NCBI RefSeq assembly: GCF_016808335.1
Contig: NC_053146.1
Coordinates: 43,746,620 to 43,810,619 of the forward strand
Direction of reading: 5' to 3'
Source: Panicum virgatum
Taxonomy: Eukaryota; Streptophyta; Magnoliopsida; Poales; Poaceae
DNA length: 64,000 nucleotides
This document shows positions 1 through 11,638 of this stretch, one piece after another. The position numbers and the translations under genes are program-made. Under the pieces are notes generated by a model, which was not told the DNA's origin, searched no databases, and saw nothing but the letters and a program-made list of their open reading frames with translations. Position 1 is the first letter of the stretch. Each line of letters begins with the position of its first letter.

Positions 1-922
1 GTCGTTGTTCGTCTAGCTTCGTAGATCGACGCCGGCGACAACGTACGCAGGCACGCCATTGGCAGCCAGGCCGGCGGGATTGCAAAAGCATCGGCTGGAC
101 GGGGGTTTCCTTTTCCCTCGAGGAAAAAGTCGTTCTCAAAGTCAAAAGATTGTACAGGCAGGAACGGAACCGAGGCCCCGAGACGGAGGCACGGGATACC
201 AAGGCTCAGAGCCCGTGTCTCGCAAGCAACGCTTCCGTACTCCACAAACTAGAGGGAGGATAAACCCCCGCCCGCCCATGGTTGGATTGGGTTGGGTTCG
301 ATCCGCCACACGCTTTGCTCGTGACCTCTCCGAACGATCAGCTAGCTAGCTAGCTGCACGGTAGGGGCGGCGGCGGCGAGCGCTAGGACGGCAGGCGAAG
401 GTCGCCGTAAGAAGGAAATTATTGAAAGCGCAGGGGGTGGTTGCTGCAAAACCGGCGACGCGATTATTATTATTATTAGTCGGGAGCTGTCTGTCACTCT
501 GCTGCTCCCCTCCTCCCGTCCATCCGCCGCGGGGAGCTCAGCTCCAGCTCGTCACGCTGCTCCGCTCGGCCGGCCGGGCGCGGGTGCCAACGGGAAGCCG
601 CGGCCTTAAAAAAAGGGAAGGGTACCCAGCTTGCCCAAGCTTATCACATCTCCCTCCGGCTGCTCTCGCTCGCTACTCTTGTGCTACTTAAACAAACAGC
701 TCTTGCGATCCGCAAGGGCCAGCGGCCAGCACCCCCGCACGCGACCCCAAGCCAGGAATCGCTTCCCACCCAGCGCGGCCACCAGCAGCAGCAAGCACCG
801 CACCGCTCTGCTCTCTCCCTGTCGGCAACGGCAAATCCGGCCTCCCTCCCTCCCGCTCGCTCGCTCGCAGTCCCCCTCCCTGTCGGCAACGGCAAATCTG
901 GTTCGTGATCCGGCGCGCGGGG
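1..922 (+). promoter_or_regulatory. Upstream region and 5'UTR of the TPS-like gene
   Basis: No convincing protein gene is visible here. The stretch becomes GC- and CT-rich toward the start codon at 923, as is usual for grass promoters and leaders, with CT-rich runs around 805-880. A 25-bp near-perfect direct repeat (816-840 and 877-901, core CTGTCGGCAACGGCAAAT, one mismatch) lies just before the start codon. I could not place a TATA box or a transcription start. The short open frames here look like chance frames in GC-rich DNA. Confidence 0.5.
816..901 (+). repeat. 25-bp direct repeat in the TPS leader
   Basis: Two copies, 816-840 and 877-901, differ at one base (CCGG versus CTGG at the end) and are offset by 61 bp. 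The intervening sequence is CT/GC-rich. This looks like a local segmental duplication in the 5'UTR; function is unknown. Confidence 0.8.
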
Positions 923-3810
923 ATGGTGTCGAGATCCTACTCCAACCTCCTGGAGCTCGCCTCCGGGGGCGGCGGGGGCGGGGAGCCGCTGCCGTCGCTG
1001 GGGCGCCGCCGGGTGCCGCGCGTCGTCACGGCGCCCGGCATTGTGCCGGGCCTCGACGCCTCCGACGACGACGACGACGCCTCCGACCGCTCCTCCCACG
1101 CGCCGCGGGAGCGCGTCATCATCGTCGCCAACCAGCTCCCCGTGCGCGCCGCGCACCGCGCGGGCGGCGCCGGTTGGGACTTCGCGTGGGACGAGGACAG
1201 CCTCCTGCTGCAGGTCAAGGACAGCCTCCGCGCGCACCACGGCCGCGGGGACGTCGAGTTCGTCTACGTCGGCGGCCTCCGCGACGACGTGCCCCCCGCC
1301 GAGCACGACCAGGTCGCGCACGAGCTCCTCGAGGGGTTCCGCTGCGTGCCCACCTTCCTGCCCGCCGACCTCCGCTCCAGGTTCTACCACGGCTTCTGCA
1401 AGCAGCAGCTCTGGCCACTGTTCCATTACATGCTGCCACTGTCGCCGGAGCTCGGCGGACGCTTCGACCGCCTGCTCTGGCAGGCCTACGTCTCCGTCAA
1501 CAAGATCTTCGCGGACAAGATCCTTGAGGTGATCAGCCCCGACGAGGACTTTGTGTGGGTGCACGATTACCACCTCATGGTGCTGCCCACATTCCTGCGC
1601 AAGCGCTTCAACCGGGTCAAGCTCGGCTTCTTCCTGCACAGCCCGTTCCCCTCCTCGGAGATCTACAAGACCCTGCCTGTGCGTGAGGAGCTGCTCCGGT
1701 CGCTGCTCAATGCCGATCTGATTGGGTTCCACACCTTTGACTATGCCAGACACTTCCTGTCGTGCTGCAGCAGGATGCTCGGGCTCAAGTACGAGTCGCA
1801 GAGGGGCTACATTGCACTGGAGTACTATGGACGAACAGTCACAATCAAGATCTTGCCAGTGGGGGTTCACTTGGAGCAGTTACAGTCAGTCCTTAATCTT
1901 CCAGAGACTGGAGTCAAGGTGGCTGAGCTTCTGAAGCAGTTCAATCATCGGAGCCGGCTGCTGTTGCTTGGTGTTGATGATATGGATATCTTCAAAGGAA
2001 TTAGCTTGAAGCTTTTGGCGTTTGAGCAGCTGCTGATGCAGCATCCAAAGTGGCGGGGAAGGGTGGTGCTGGTTCAGATTGCCAATCCGGCAAGGGGGAA
2101 GGGAAAGGATGTGAAAGAGGTACAGGAAGAGAGCGATGCAATGGTAAAGCGCATCAATGATGCATTCGGGCAGCCAGATTACCAGCCTGTTATACTGATT
2201 GATAAGCCACTGCGGTTCTATGAGAGGATGGCATATTATGTTGTTGCCGAGTGCTGCTTGGTTACTGCAGTGAGAGATGGCATGAATCTTATCCCGTATG
2301 AGTACATTATTGCTCGACAAGGGAATGAGATGATCGACAGGATCCTAGGTCTTGGCCCATCTTCAAGGAAGAAGAGCATGCTTGTTGTCTCAGAGTTCAT
2401 CGGATGCTCGCCCTCCCTAAGCGGCGCGATCCGGGTGAACCCTTGGAACATTGATTCAGTGGCTGATGCGATGGACTCTGCATTGGAGATGCCAGAAGGG
2501 GAGAAGGTCTTGAGACACGAGAAGCATCATAGATATGTGAGCACACACGATGTTAGCTATTGGGCGAACAGCTTCCTGCAAGATCTTGAGAGGACTTGTC
2601 TCGACCACAACAGGAGGCGTTGCTGGGGCATAGGATTCGGGCTAAAGTTCAGGGTTGTAGCCCTTGACCCAAACTTCAAGAAGCTTGCAGTTGAGCACTT
2701 GGTCTCGGCCTACCGGAGGACAACAAAGCGCATCATTCTCTTGGACTATGATGGGACCCTGATGCCGCAGACTTCGTTTGGTAAGAGTCCTACCTCAAGG
2801 ACGATAGACATGTTGAACAGCCTTTGCCGTGACAAGAACAACATGGTCTTCCTTGTGAGCACAAAGAGTCGGACGACTTTAAGCGAGTGGTTCTCACCAT
2901 GCGAGAACTTGGGACTAGCAGCTGAACATGGCTACTTTCTCAGGTAATTTGGAATCACTTCCTGCAATTTCCTAGCAATTTAATCCTCATGTAAACTGAC
3001 TTTGCAATGCACATTTATCTGGTACTGAAAACACCAATGCTGCTGATGGGTGTAGGCTGAGAAGAGATGCAGAATGGGAGGAGTGTGTCACGGTGATAGA
3101 CTGCAGCTGGAAGCAAATTGCAGAGCCTGTGATGAAGACCTACACAGAGACGACAGACGGGTCAACAATTGAGGACAAGGAGACTGCAATTGTTTGGAGC
3201 TATGAGGATGCTGATCCAGATTTTGGCTCCTGCCAGGCCAAAGAGCTCCACGACCATCTGGAGAGTGTCCTCTCAAACGAGCCGGTGTCGGTGAAAGCTG
3301 GCTTGAACCATGTTGAGGTGAAGCCACAGGTAAGCTTGCTGCTGCACACAACAGCAACAGTTACCGTCTAAACATGCAGTTACCTCTGCCTGTGTCAATT
3401 CACTCCCTACAGTATTACTGAAAATGCCAACCCGTGCACTTGCATGTTTTCTGCAGGGCGTGAGCAAGGGCCTGGTGGCGAAGCGGATCTTGTCGACGAT
3501 GCAGGAGCGTGGTGACCTGCCGGACTTCATCCTGTGCGTGGGCGACGACCGGTCCGACGAGGACATGTTCGAGGTGATCACCACGGCGGCGGCGCGGGGC
3601 CCCTCCTCCCTGCACCCGGAGGCGGAGGTGTTCGCGTGCACGGTGGGGCGCAAGCCCAGCAAGGCCAAGTACTACCTGGACGACCCCGCGGACATCGTGC
3701 GCCTCATCCAGGGCCTCGCCAACGTCTCCAACGACCAGGCGTCGCACGGCGGCAGCGGCGCGACCCTGCCCGACGATGCCGCAGCGGCCGCCGCCACCGT
3801 CCTGAGGTGA
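923..3810 (+). CDS. TPS: Class II trehalose-6-phosphate synthase-like protein (GT20 plus HAD phosphatase domains)
   Basis: Exons 923-2943, 3056-3329 and 3457-3810 give 882 aa, the usual size for plant class II TPS. The ATG at 923 is chosen because it gives the N-terminus MVSRSYSNLLELASG, characteristic of this class; an upstream in-frame GTG is not needed. Introns have GT-AG ends (CAG|GTAATT..GTAG and ACAG|GTAAGC..TGCAG) and join in frame. Residues about 63-545 form the GT20 glucosyltransferase-like domain (VWVHDYHL, FFLHSPFPSSEIY). Residues about 600-850 form the trehalose-phosphatase-like HAD domain with DYDGT at 608-612 and GDDRSDED at 794-801. Class II members are generally regarded as regulatory proteins in sugar and T6P signalling, with little or no synthase activity; activity cannot be judged here. 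An Asp-rich run lies near residues 48-52. No disruption is seen, so this is probably a functional gene. Confidence 0.95.
2944..3055 (+). other. TPS intron 1
   Basis: 112-bp GT-AG intron between CTCAG|GTAATTT and TGTAG|GCTGAG. It splits the Arg codon in the FLR-LRRD stretch of the phosphatase domain (phase 2). Confidence 0.9.
3330..3456 (+). other. TPS intron 2
   Basis: 127-bp GT-AG intron, CCACAG|GTAAGC to TTTCTGCAG|GGCGTG. It joins VEVKPQ to GVSKGLV in the phosphatase-like domain. Confidence 0.9.
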
Positions 3811-4076
3811 CACCGCACCTGCCCGCCCGCGCGCAGTTAAGCTCAAGTAGGCGGTATGAGAGACCGACCTCTCGGAAGGGGGAGGGAGCATCGCTCGGTC
3901 GTTGGTCCCAGATGTGTACATTGTTCTAGGAACGAACTCGCGCAAGTGCGTGCTGTGCTTGCGAGTGCGCTGCTTCGTCGAACTGTCAGCCGATGTGTAC
4001 ATAAACTCCTCCAGATCATCTCCATCGACAGCGTCGAGTTCTCGTCAGGTTCGTGTCGCGCTCGGGCTCCCAGTCA
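3811..4076 (+). other. Probable 3'UTR and downstream DNA of the TPS-like gene
   Basis: Non-coding stretch after the TGA. TGTACATTGTTC and TGTACATAAACTCC lie in it and could belong to a 3'UTR. No canonical AATAAA was pinned down. Confidence 0.4.
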
Positions 4077-4218
4077 CCCCGTTCGGCTGGTGGACAGCCT
4101 CCAGCCTCTACAGTATTTTCCTCTCACACAACTCCAGCTCCAGCCACCAGTCAGACAACAGTGTTTTTCTCTCACACAACTCCAGCTCCAGCCTCCAGCT
4201 CCAGCCTGCCGAACAGGG
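4077..4218. mobile_element. MITE with CCCGTTCGGCTGG-type terminal inverted repeats
   Basis: The left end CCCGTTCGGCTGG matches the reverse complement of the right end (CCTGCCGAACAGGG) with few mismatches. The inside has two roughly 45-bp tandem units (4112-4200) with TTTTCCTCTCACACAACTCC, a motif I associate with abundant short panicoid-grass MITEs. No clean target duplication is seen, so it may be old. Confidence 0.6.
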
Positions 4219-5260
4219 TGAGTGTCACCGACCCGTACTGCATCTGGCATCGTTCACGCTAGTCGCGTAGTGGAGGCGTCAATGATTTCGATCCCATTCC
4301 CTTTGCGAAGGATCATGTTGTGGATGAGGCTTTTTTGTAGCCCTGCGGCAAATGATGGCAAGCAACAACAGTGGAGTGGAGGTGCGCGGTGGTTGCATTG
4401 CACTTGCTGACCTGCACGGCAACGGCACAGTTGGGGCAAGCAAGCCTTATCCTCGGGCCCGATCGTGCCGGCCGGTAGGATAAGGCTTCCGCCCGGCGCC
4501 ATCACGCCTGCCGTGTTCGGCAAAGGGGATAAGGGGAGACTCCCGGCCCTCGCGGTCTGGGTGGATCGGCGCGGGGTGCGTCTCGTCGCGGGTGGCCGGT
4601 TGCCGTCCTGGCCCGGACACCGGCGTCCTGCCTCGGACGGGAGGGCGAGGAGGGGGGGTACAGTGGGCACGGCCGGTGCTGGAGTGGAGTGTGGCCGCAC
4701 GCCAGAACACGCTGGCGGCCAGACAAGGCCAGGGGCGGCTCGTTCCCTGCTGCTTGCCTGCTTGGAACCGCTCCTCTTACGGGTGCAGACACTGGCTTCG
4801 CGGCACGACCACGAGGGGCTACGGCGATCCAAGCAAGGCTTGTTCGTTTGGCATCGCCGCCGGCGGCGGCTTGTCGTCCTCGGGGTCGTGGGCGATGACG
4901 CGCGCGGTGGCGTGAGCACGCACGCGGGGAGCGACGTCGCCCGCGGCGGGGGTCGTCGCGCGCGTCGCGCTCGCGCCGAGCCGACGTGCCCGCCCCCGCG
5001 CGTCAGGATCATCGTCGCGATAAGGATCGCGCGCCGGCCGGGTCCGCGCGACGTCGCGTCGCGGTTATCCGGAGACCGAGAGATGAATGAGTCGGTGTCG
5101 CCGGACTGGGTGATGGAGGCGGCGGTGCAGGATTGCGATTATTCTACGGGCGACTTGTCTTTGGAGAGTACGTGTCCGGCTAATCTTTTGGCAGGGTGAT
5201 GGACGGGCCACTTGTCTGCTGCGCACAGGCTCGGGGATTTGTCATTTGCTGCTGCTCCGT
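4219..5260. other. GC-rich intergenic stretch, no gene recognised
   Basis: Very GC-rich DNA with long frames on both strands (one of 244 codons on + from 4465). The frames have low-complexity Arg/Gly/Pro composition, no recognisable domain and competing frames opposite, so I treat them as compositional. No RNA gene was seen. Confidence 0.5.
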
Positions 5261-6001
5261 GAGAGGATTAGTGGGGCCAGCTTGGAGCATAAGCAAATTT
5301 GGATCTGATTTCTCCACAAAATGAATATGGATTAGAGGGCTCAAACTTGGAATTTCTATGACAATCCTATATCAGGACGACAAGAGGCCTTCGAAGTAGT
5401 TTGCCTCAACAACCGTCTCTCCAAATGTGCTTCTCCAATCGCTAACTATTTATAATATATATGTTTACAAAGATAGCAGTGTGAAAAAAAAATTCAAGAA
5501 AAAGTAGGGTCATATTATTTTACATGCCTAAACTTGATACATTCATCAGTAGCAAAAAAATTAGTGTCTTAGCTGCAGCAATCCAAAACAACACCCCTAG
5601 CATTATGTACTAATGCTAAAACATTGTGAATTTGTTGCATTAGTCTATTCGTTGACAAGTAAGAATACGAGAGTTCAGCATGGTGACATATCCAGCTTAA
5701 AGCACACAAGGATAAATCAGCACAATCATGGATAAAAACCTCCGTTTCGAAACACACACCGAAGATCTAGTATTTTGCTCTGTGTCTCTACTCTAGTGCC
5801 TGGAAATATCTTTAGTGCTAGTACTATGACATCCAACAGGGGTATCAATAGTCCCGTATCAGTAATTATATTAGGAATAATTATACACTGCCCCAGCCTC
5901 CACTTGACCACTTCCAAGAAACAGGTCCAAAACCAAGAAGCTCTTCATCATCCAAAACTATTTGTCGGTAGCTGTTCCGGAAGATGAGGATAACTGCGCA
6001 T
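5261..6001. other. AT-rich intergenic DNA
   Basis: Stop-rich, AT-rich sequence with no recognisable gene, repeat structure or RNA. Confidence 0.5.
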
Positions 6002-6004
6002 TAA

Positions 6005-6348
6005 GAGCACGTTTAGTTACCAAAAATTTTCACCCAAAAATTTTTGCCCCACCTTTAGACACATGTATGGAGCATTAAATGTAGTTAAAAAATAAAACAA
6101 ATTGCACAGTTTAGATGTACACGACAAGACGAATCTTTTGAGCCTAATTAGTGCATGATTAGCCATAAGTGCTACAGTAACCCACATATGCTAATGATGC
6201 GGTCAAAGACCTCAAAAGATTCGTCTCGCGGTTTCTAAGCGAGTTCTGAAATTAGTTTTTTAATTAGTGTCCGAAAATCTCTCCCGACATCTAGTCAAAC
6301 ATTTGATGTGACCTTTGTACCAAAAATTTTCATCAACTAAACACCCCC
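6005..6348. mobile_element. Tourist-like MITE (344 bp, TSD TAA)
   Basis: The left end GAGCACGTTTAGTTACCAAA and the reverse complement of the right end (GGGGGTGTTTAGTTGATGAAA) are imperfect inverted repeats, flanked by TAA at 6002-6004 and 6349-6351. A 3-bp TWA duplication and a G-rich TGTTTAGTT terminus fit PIF/Harbinger MITEs. Non-coding. Confidence 0.8.
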
Positions 6349-6351
6349 TAA

Positions 6352-7469
6352 GTACCCACATTGAGTTGACTCATCAACTGAAACAAGTGAAGGTAGTTAG
6401 CCCTTCCTTTTCAGAATAGAAGGTGTTGGCTTCCAGAAGGAGAGCTGTGGGACAAACATGCACTAGAGGGAAGTGGTTATGGATTTTCGTCCAACCCTTG
6501 TCTAATCCATGATAGGTTCATGATGTCTTTCAAAGTTTCAATCCTCATAATTTCTATATGAAGGTTTCACGGTAATTTGATTCTTTTGAAAAATAAAGTT
6601 ATGCTTCTGGCATCTGCTTTATTCAATTCTTCTAGAACAAGGGGCATAAATATGAAACCCCTCCATTTGCTTCTACAAGCTGTCCGTGAATTTGAGAGTC
6701 AAACTTTATTTTGAGTTGTTGACGAGAAATTAATCTAACAAGCAGTATGGCTACAGAAAAAAAATGATGCACATTTACTTTCATGTACTCAGGGGAAAAA
6801 CATTTAGCACTGTTCTCTAAGAAACAAAGAATTTCCACAGAACATCAGGGGAAAGACCAGTATTTCAGTAAGTATGATTAAGCAATAACACAGAACTGCA
6901 AAAGTACAACGTATCCACAGTCTGCAATAGTTATAAGATGCATCGGATATCAAGTCACCTATTATCTGGGAAATTCGTTCAAAAACTATTATCTTGTGAA
7001 ATGTTACACATACAGGAGTTTGAGCAGGTAACAAAAAATCAATGGAACATTGCACTTGCAAGTGTATATAAACGAAATTATAGCATTTTGATCAACTTGT
7101 ATGAACATTTTTTGGAAGAATATATGCTGCATGGTAAGCTGTGATAGGATATTACAGAGGAAAAATAAAAATGAATTCCAACGTGCCTGGAGAATATTGA
7201 GCAGTCAGATAGGGCTCTGCAGCAGCTGATTCCATATATGACAATCTGATCCAAAAGGAAGCTGGAAGAATCTGGACCAAACAGTAAATTACTTCTAGAA
7301 AGCAACAGTGTCATCTTGATTCTGTAAACACCTCCACATGGGTGAACTGAAATTCTATAAATGTACATGTCCTGCTATGGTACGAACAGAAGAGGTTTGG
7401 GGTTCTATGGTACGAACAGAAAATAATCTTGGGGCTCTGAAAAAGGTCCCCCCTAACTACACTGTGATA
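6352..7469. other. Intergenic DNA including the probable 3'UTR of the TBL gene
   Basis: AT-rich, no convincing gene. The TBL stop codon is at its right edge, so the right part (on -) should be that gene's 3'UTR. A small tandem duplication CTATGGTACGAACAGAA occurs near 7375-7391 and 7405-7421. Confidence 0.45.
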
Positions 7470-9357
7470 CTATATCTGTGCAAAGAGGAGCTCATTCCAC
7501 ATATCTGGTATACCAGGTAGGCACCAGTGCAAGCAGTCATTGATTCCTGTCGAAGCTCTTTTGAAACTAGAGTTTGAGATATGCCCCTCATCCCGTAGTT
7601 TTGAGATAGCAGTGATATCCAAAAGCTTAACCCGAGTCCCCTTCACAGCACTTTCTGCAGGTATATCAATTGAATGATCCTGCAAGATCTCACTTCCATT
7701 AGATAAGGGAATGGTATTTCCGCATGTTCCACCTGTGTTCCAGTCACCATTTACAAAGTGCCTTGGTGAAATTGTCCTGAGGAAAACTTTCTTGTGAGGA
7801 TGCCGTGCAAGTTCTGAATCCATCCATCTGGCAATGCTATGCAGTGTAAGGTTTTTTGAGCGATTGAGGTCTGCAAGCCTACTACCATTGCCAATAGGCT
7901 TCCCATCGGCATACAATTGCCAATGATTTCTGTTGAATTTCCCTCTGTTCCAGTGATGGCCGGTGTTAAGTACTAGAACATCAAAACTGTTAAGATACTT
8001 CTTCAAAAATGTAACTGGCCGATCAAGATGCAATGCATAGCTGGTGACTGCGGGTTCTGTTTTCAAAGGTTCCAACTCAGAGAGAGTAGCAGACCAGTAG
8101 AAAAGAACAGTAGTGTTGGTCACTGGAAATTGATAAGCCCACCCATCAGGTCTTAAAGCACCTGGGGCTTTGACAAGGCCATATTTCCAACCAACATCTT
8201 CAACCTCTGGACTGTATTTGCCACCAGTTGCTATACACATCATCGACTGAAATTGCTGCCTGCCAAGTGAATCACCAACAAAAGCAAGAGTTTGGTTTTT
8301 CATCCTGAAATCCACAAAATATGTTAGAAGAACTCCAGATTTCAAGAAGATGCAGAGAGAAAATGGAACTAAATACCTTTTTAAGAAGTTAGGCCCTGTA
8401 AACTCAGGCATCTCACAACCATGTGGCTGCCACCGATAATTCTCATAGGAGAAATGTGCACGCCGCATCATTCGACAAGCCCACATTTTCGACAGCCATT
8501 GCTTACACTCATTACCAGAATACAGCGGCCGCTTCTCATCTGCTACCCACTTCCCCTTTGCATAGTTACAATCTATGAAGTAATCAACATTACATGAGGC
8601 AAAGGAAAATAATCTTCAGATTCAACATATAAACTGTGAATAAGAATGGTCAAATTTGATGTTTGCAAAAACAAATTATGGTCAGCAAAAAAAATTGTGG
8701 CTTCAAATGCTTGAGGTGAATAAACAAGAATAAAATGGTACCGCACTGTATAGTCACACTCTAGGATGCAAAAGCAGCACTCTATCATGTAAATGTAAAT
8801 TGCTAAGGTTTTAGCATGTAAAATGTGGATAGACCACATAATTTTTGGTTTGTAAACAAGCACCAGAAAAAGTGTGCTTATCAAAGCTTGAGGTAAGCCA
8901 GCAAGCATGAAACAGCAGTGGAGAAAATGATAAAGAAAACAAGTTTAAGAGCAAGACATTGCATAAGGAATTACCTTTGTTCACTTTGTCCCTACTTTTG
9001 TGCGTGTGGCTCCTGGAAGATCGACCTGGAAATCCAGCTAGGCTTGCTCCATCATCTCCAAGATGTTCCTGCTCCTGCTTCTGTAGGATGCCTGATGCCA
9101 AGGGGAATAAAAACACATCAACAAACACAGCAGAGAGTAGATTTTGAATTGGCAAATGAAGCAGCAAGACAAAAAAGTTAGCATGCATATTTCAGGCTAC
9201 CATGAGAGAGGACTTTTAATTGCTCCGGTGTTGTGCTGAAGATTGTGAGGACTGGGGCTCCTTCCAGTAACAAAACAATGATCGGCACAGTGAGGAGAAG
9301 CACCAGGCCGAAGCATAGCTTGCTGACGAGGAGCCTATGCAGACAGCCACCTTTCAT
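7470..9357 (-). CDS. TBL: Trichome birefringence-like (TBL) polysaccharide O-acetyltransferase
   Basis: Minus-strand exons 9357-9201, 9091-8975, 8572-8377 and 8304-7470 join in frame to 434 aa. The start ATG (9357) lies directly after a probable splice acceptor and gives [10 protein letters not shown] followed by one hydrophobic segment (about residues 14-35), a type II Golgi signal anchor. The TBL/PC-esterase core follows: Cys-rich region with [12 protein letters not shown] block [10 protein letters not shown] (Ser169), and the C-terminal DxxH block [18 protein letters not shown] (Asp413, His416). Ser, Asp and His form the catalytic triad in this family, which O-acetylates cell-wall polysaccharides such as xylan in the Golgi. 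It most resembles the TBL14-16-like subgroup, but the substrate cannot be assigned. The last intron is 72 bp and open in frame, so a naive reading would retain it. No lesions seen. Confidence 0.92.
8305..8376 (-). other. TBL intron 3 (72 bp, in frame and stop-free)
   Basis: On the minus strand, AAAAAG|GTATTT to TTTCAG|GATGAAA. Its length is divisible by 3 and it has no stop. Removing it restores [16 protein letters not shown], the expected TBL sequence; retaining it would insert 24 hydrophobic residues before the catalytic block. Confidence 0.85.
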
Positions 9358-9358
9358 C

Positions 9359-10166
9359 CTGGGAAGGCAGCATAGGACCTATCTGGCACCTCGAAGTCGA
9401 TCAGATACTGATCTGAATTCAAGTCCCTGGAGATCCAAAGAGCCAAGAAGCCTGCACGGTTCAGGTCCAAATTCAGGAAATGTGCACTCATTGTTGGAGC
9501 TATGTCAGAGATGAAACCAGCATCAAGCTGGAAAGGCCATTGCACTTGATAGTTGTAACAAAAGAACTTCAGAATATAGCACACAAAAAGAATCAGAGAT
9601 TCATATTTCGAGGCCATCTAAAAACAATTAACAGTACTTGAGTATATTACTGGTAATATGCAATAGAGATGGAAACAACACGGGAAGGCAGCAACTAGCA
9701 AGCAGACAAGCACTGAACTAAACAACGGAAACCTCCTTTCCAACTCTTTAGCAACCGTGACACCAAAATTTGGAGACCAGACAACCGGACCATCTACTGA
9801 CAAATTGACGACGCACGCGGGCGATGGCGACACCAGCCTCTCCCCGGACGACTCAGATTATCTAATCTGAGCGAATTAGCACATGTATTGCCGATCAAAT
9901 CCGCAGAGGCAGGCACGCGCAAAGCCAGCAATCGACCACCCCCTGATGATCCGAGCAAATGCACCCAATCGAGCCGCGTTCAGCATTTACGGCGCGGGCG
10001 AGATCCATCCACCGCGACAGCACGGCGCGAAGATTGGAACGTCGGGTGCAAATTTCCCGAGACGGGGCGCGAGGCGCACAGGATCCGAGCCTACAAATTC
10101 TTCACTGGGACGAAGGATCTGAGCTTGCGGATGGGCCTGCTACCGGAGAGTGTCGGCGGGGCTCAC
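9359..10166 (-). other. Probable 5'UTR intron of the TBL gene
   Basis: On the minus strand a good donor (GAGCAG|GTGAGC, at 10166) and a good acceptor (CCTTCCCAG|G, at 9359) bracket 808 bp, with the acceptor one base before the ATG. The sequence above the donor is GC-rich like a leader. The splice is inferred from site quality only. Confidence 0.55.
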
Positions 10167-10420
10167 CTGCTCGTCGGCGGCGCACCGGGGCCCCGAGCGC
10201 TGCTGCCAGTGCTGGGCGGCAGTCGTCGCACGCAGCCTCCGGCGAGGACGCGGGCTGGGAGGTAGAGAGAGGAAGGGAGCGGGGAAGGCGGGCACGTGCG
10301 AGAAAGCCGCGCGGAGGGAGGGAGGGAGATGAGGCGCAGGCGGCGAGGGTGGGTCGGACGGGACGGGGGAAGAACCGACGAGAGACGGCGGTGGCAGGTG
10401 GCAGGTGAAGCGACGTGGGC
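10167..10420 (-). promoter_or_regulatory. Probable TBL leader exon and core promoter
   Basis: GC-rich, purine-rich on + (CT-rich on -) sequence just upstream of the inferred 5'UTR donor. The transcription start is not resolved. Confidence 0.35.
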
Positions 10421-11032
10421 CCCGCGTGCCAGTGGCTGATCGGCTTGTGCCGCGGCTGCCGTGCCGGGACGTGGTCACGTGGACGTGCCGGTGTGTGTGA
10501 CGCGACACGCGAGCCACGAGCCGGGCCGGGCGGTGTCCCCCGCTGGGTGCAGCCGGACATGGTGACTTGCGATGGAGGAGGAGGACTGAACGGTGCCGGA
10601 GTGCCCCGGCCGGCTTGCCTCGTGTCCAAGCAAAGGAGAGCACTCGCACCGTGCCCCCGCGCGGTTGGCACAGACTTGCTTCGAGGCTCGGCCAAGGAAT
10701 GTCTCTCCCCTGCGCTCCAAGCCTCCAACCAATGGACACGGTGACCAACTGCAAAGGTCGACAAGAAATTGTTTTATTTTTGAAGGAAAAAATGTGCCCG
10801 AACAACTCTCTTCGAATAGGGCCCGATGCTTTGCGTGACCTTGTTTTACAAGCCGACGCCAGATTAGATGCAATGTTTCGGTCATCATCGAATAGGGCTC
10901 CAAAACGGGTAACAATTGCCGAAGCCTTAGGTGAAAATTTTGGTCGGGTGTCCGATTTGCCTGGCCCAACCGCCCAAAGTCATGGGTCTCCCTCCCGCTG
11001 CCCAGCAGCGTGATAAAGTTCTTCACTGTAAT
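10421..11032. other. Intergenic DNA between the TBL promoter and the first retrotransposon
   Basis: GC-rich on the left, mixed on the right. Frames on both strands are compositional. Nothing recognisable. Confidence 0.4.
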
Positions 11033-11037
11033 GACTC

Positions 11038-11556
11038 TGTTAGCACCACTGACTGTCCAAGCCCAAGGCCCAAGCGAGTGGTTCGGCCCAATGTCCGTCT
11101 TCACGGCCCAGAGTGGCAGCTGTAGCTTACTTATAGCCAGTGGAGAGATGCGAGTGGATCATGAACTCTGTAACCAGATACTCTCTCCTTCCTCGTTTAT
11201 AAGTCACGGTGGAACATGGCACGGTCTTCCAAACGATACTTTGACTATTTATTTATCATATATTATATCACTTATAATTATAAATTTATAATCATTGTAA
11301 ACTATATTTGATGACGAATCCAATCATATAAAATTTACATTATAAAAATTAAAAATTAATAGTTAAATTATTGGTCAAAGATATAAATGTTTGAATCTTG
11401 ATATGCGTGTGTGTCTTATAAACAGAGAAGGAGGGAGTACTTTATTAGGAAGACGACCTCTGTTCGTCGGCCTCCTCCTCCTCTCTCCGTTCTGTTCTTG
11501 CTTACTTGCTCCTCACGAACCTCTCCACCTACCCTTCCTCCTCCGATCTGCTAACA
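11038..11556 (+). repeat. 5' LTR of the chromovirus, carrying a Stowaway MITE
   Basis: 519 bp, TGTTAGCACC to CTGCTAACA. Without the MITE at 11181-11437 and one TA copy it is about 260 bp, matching the 3' LTR without its own insertion. Confidence 0.92.
11181..11437. mobile_element. Stowaway-like MITE in the 5' LTR (257 bp, TSD TA)
   Basis: Ends CTCTCTCCTTCCTCGTTTATAAG and, in inverted orientation, CTCCCTCCTTCTCTGTTTATAAG, flanked by TA on both sides (11179-11180, 11438-11439). Matches the Tc1/mariner-type Stowaway terminus. Absent from the 3' LTR. Confidence 0.88.
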
Positions 11557-11558
11557 TC

Positions 11559-11571
11559 TGGTATCATAGAC
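11559..11571 (+). other. Primer-binding site, tRNA-Met type (degenerate)
   Basis: TGGTATCATAGAC lies 2 bp after the 5' LTR and resembles the initiator tRNA-Met PBS TGGTATCAGAGC, with changes that fit decay. Confidence 0.8.
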
Positions 11572-11638
11572 TCGTTCATGTGCCTCCGGTCTGGATCCCC
11601 ATCACCACTACACCCGCCTGCAGAAGTCCCTCGGCGCC

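Noticed and set aside
644..1870. 408-codon minus-strand frame over the TPS 5' part
   Set aside because: Mirror frame of the GC-biased TPS coding exon; the + strand has a full domain match.
4465..5199. 244-codon + frame in GC-rich DNA
   Set aside because: Low-complexity Arg/Gly-rich product, equally long frames on the other strand, no start context, domain or intron pattern.
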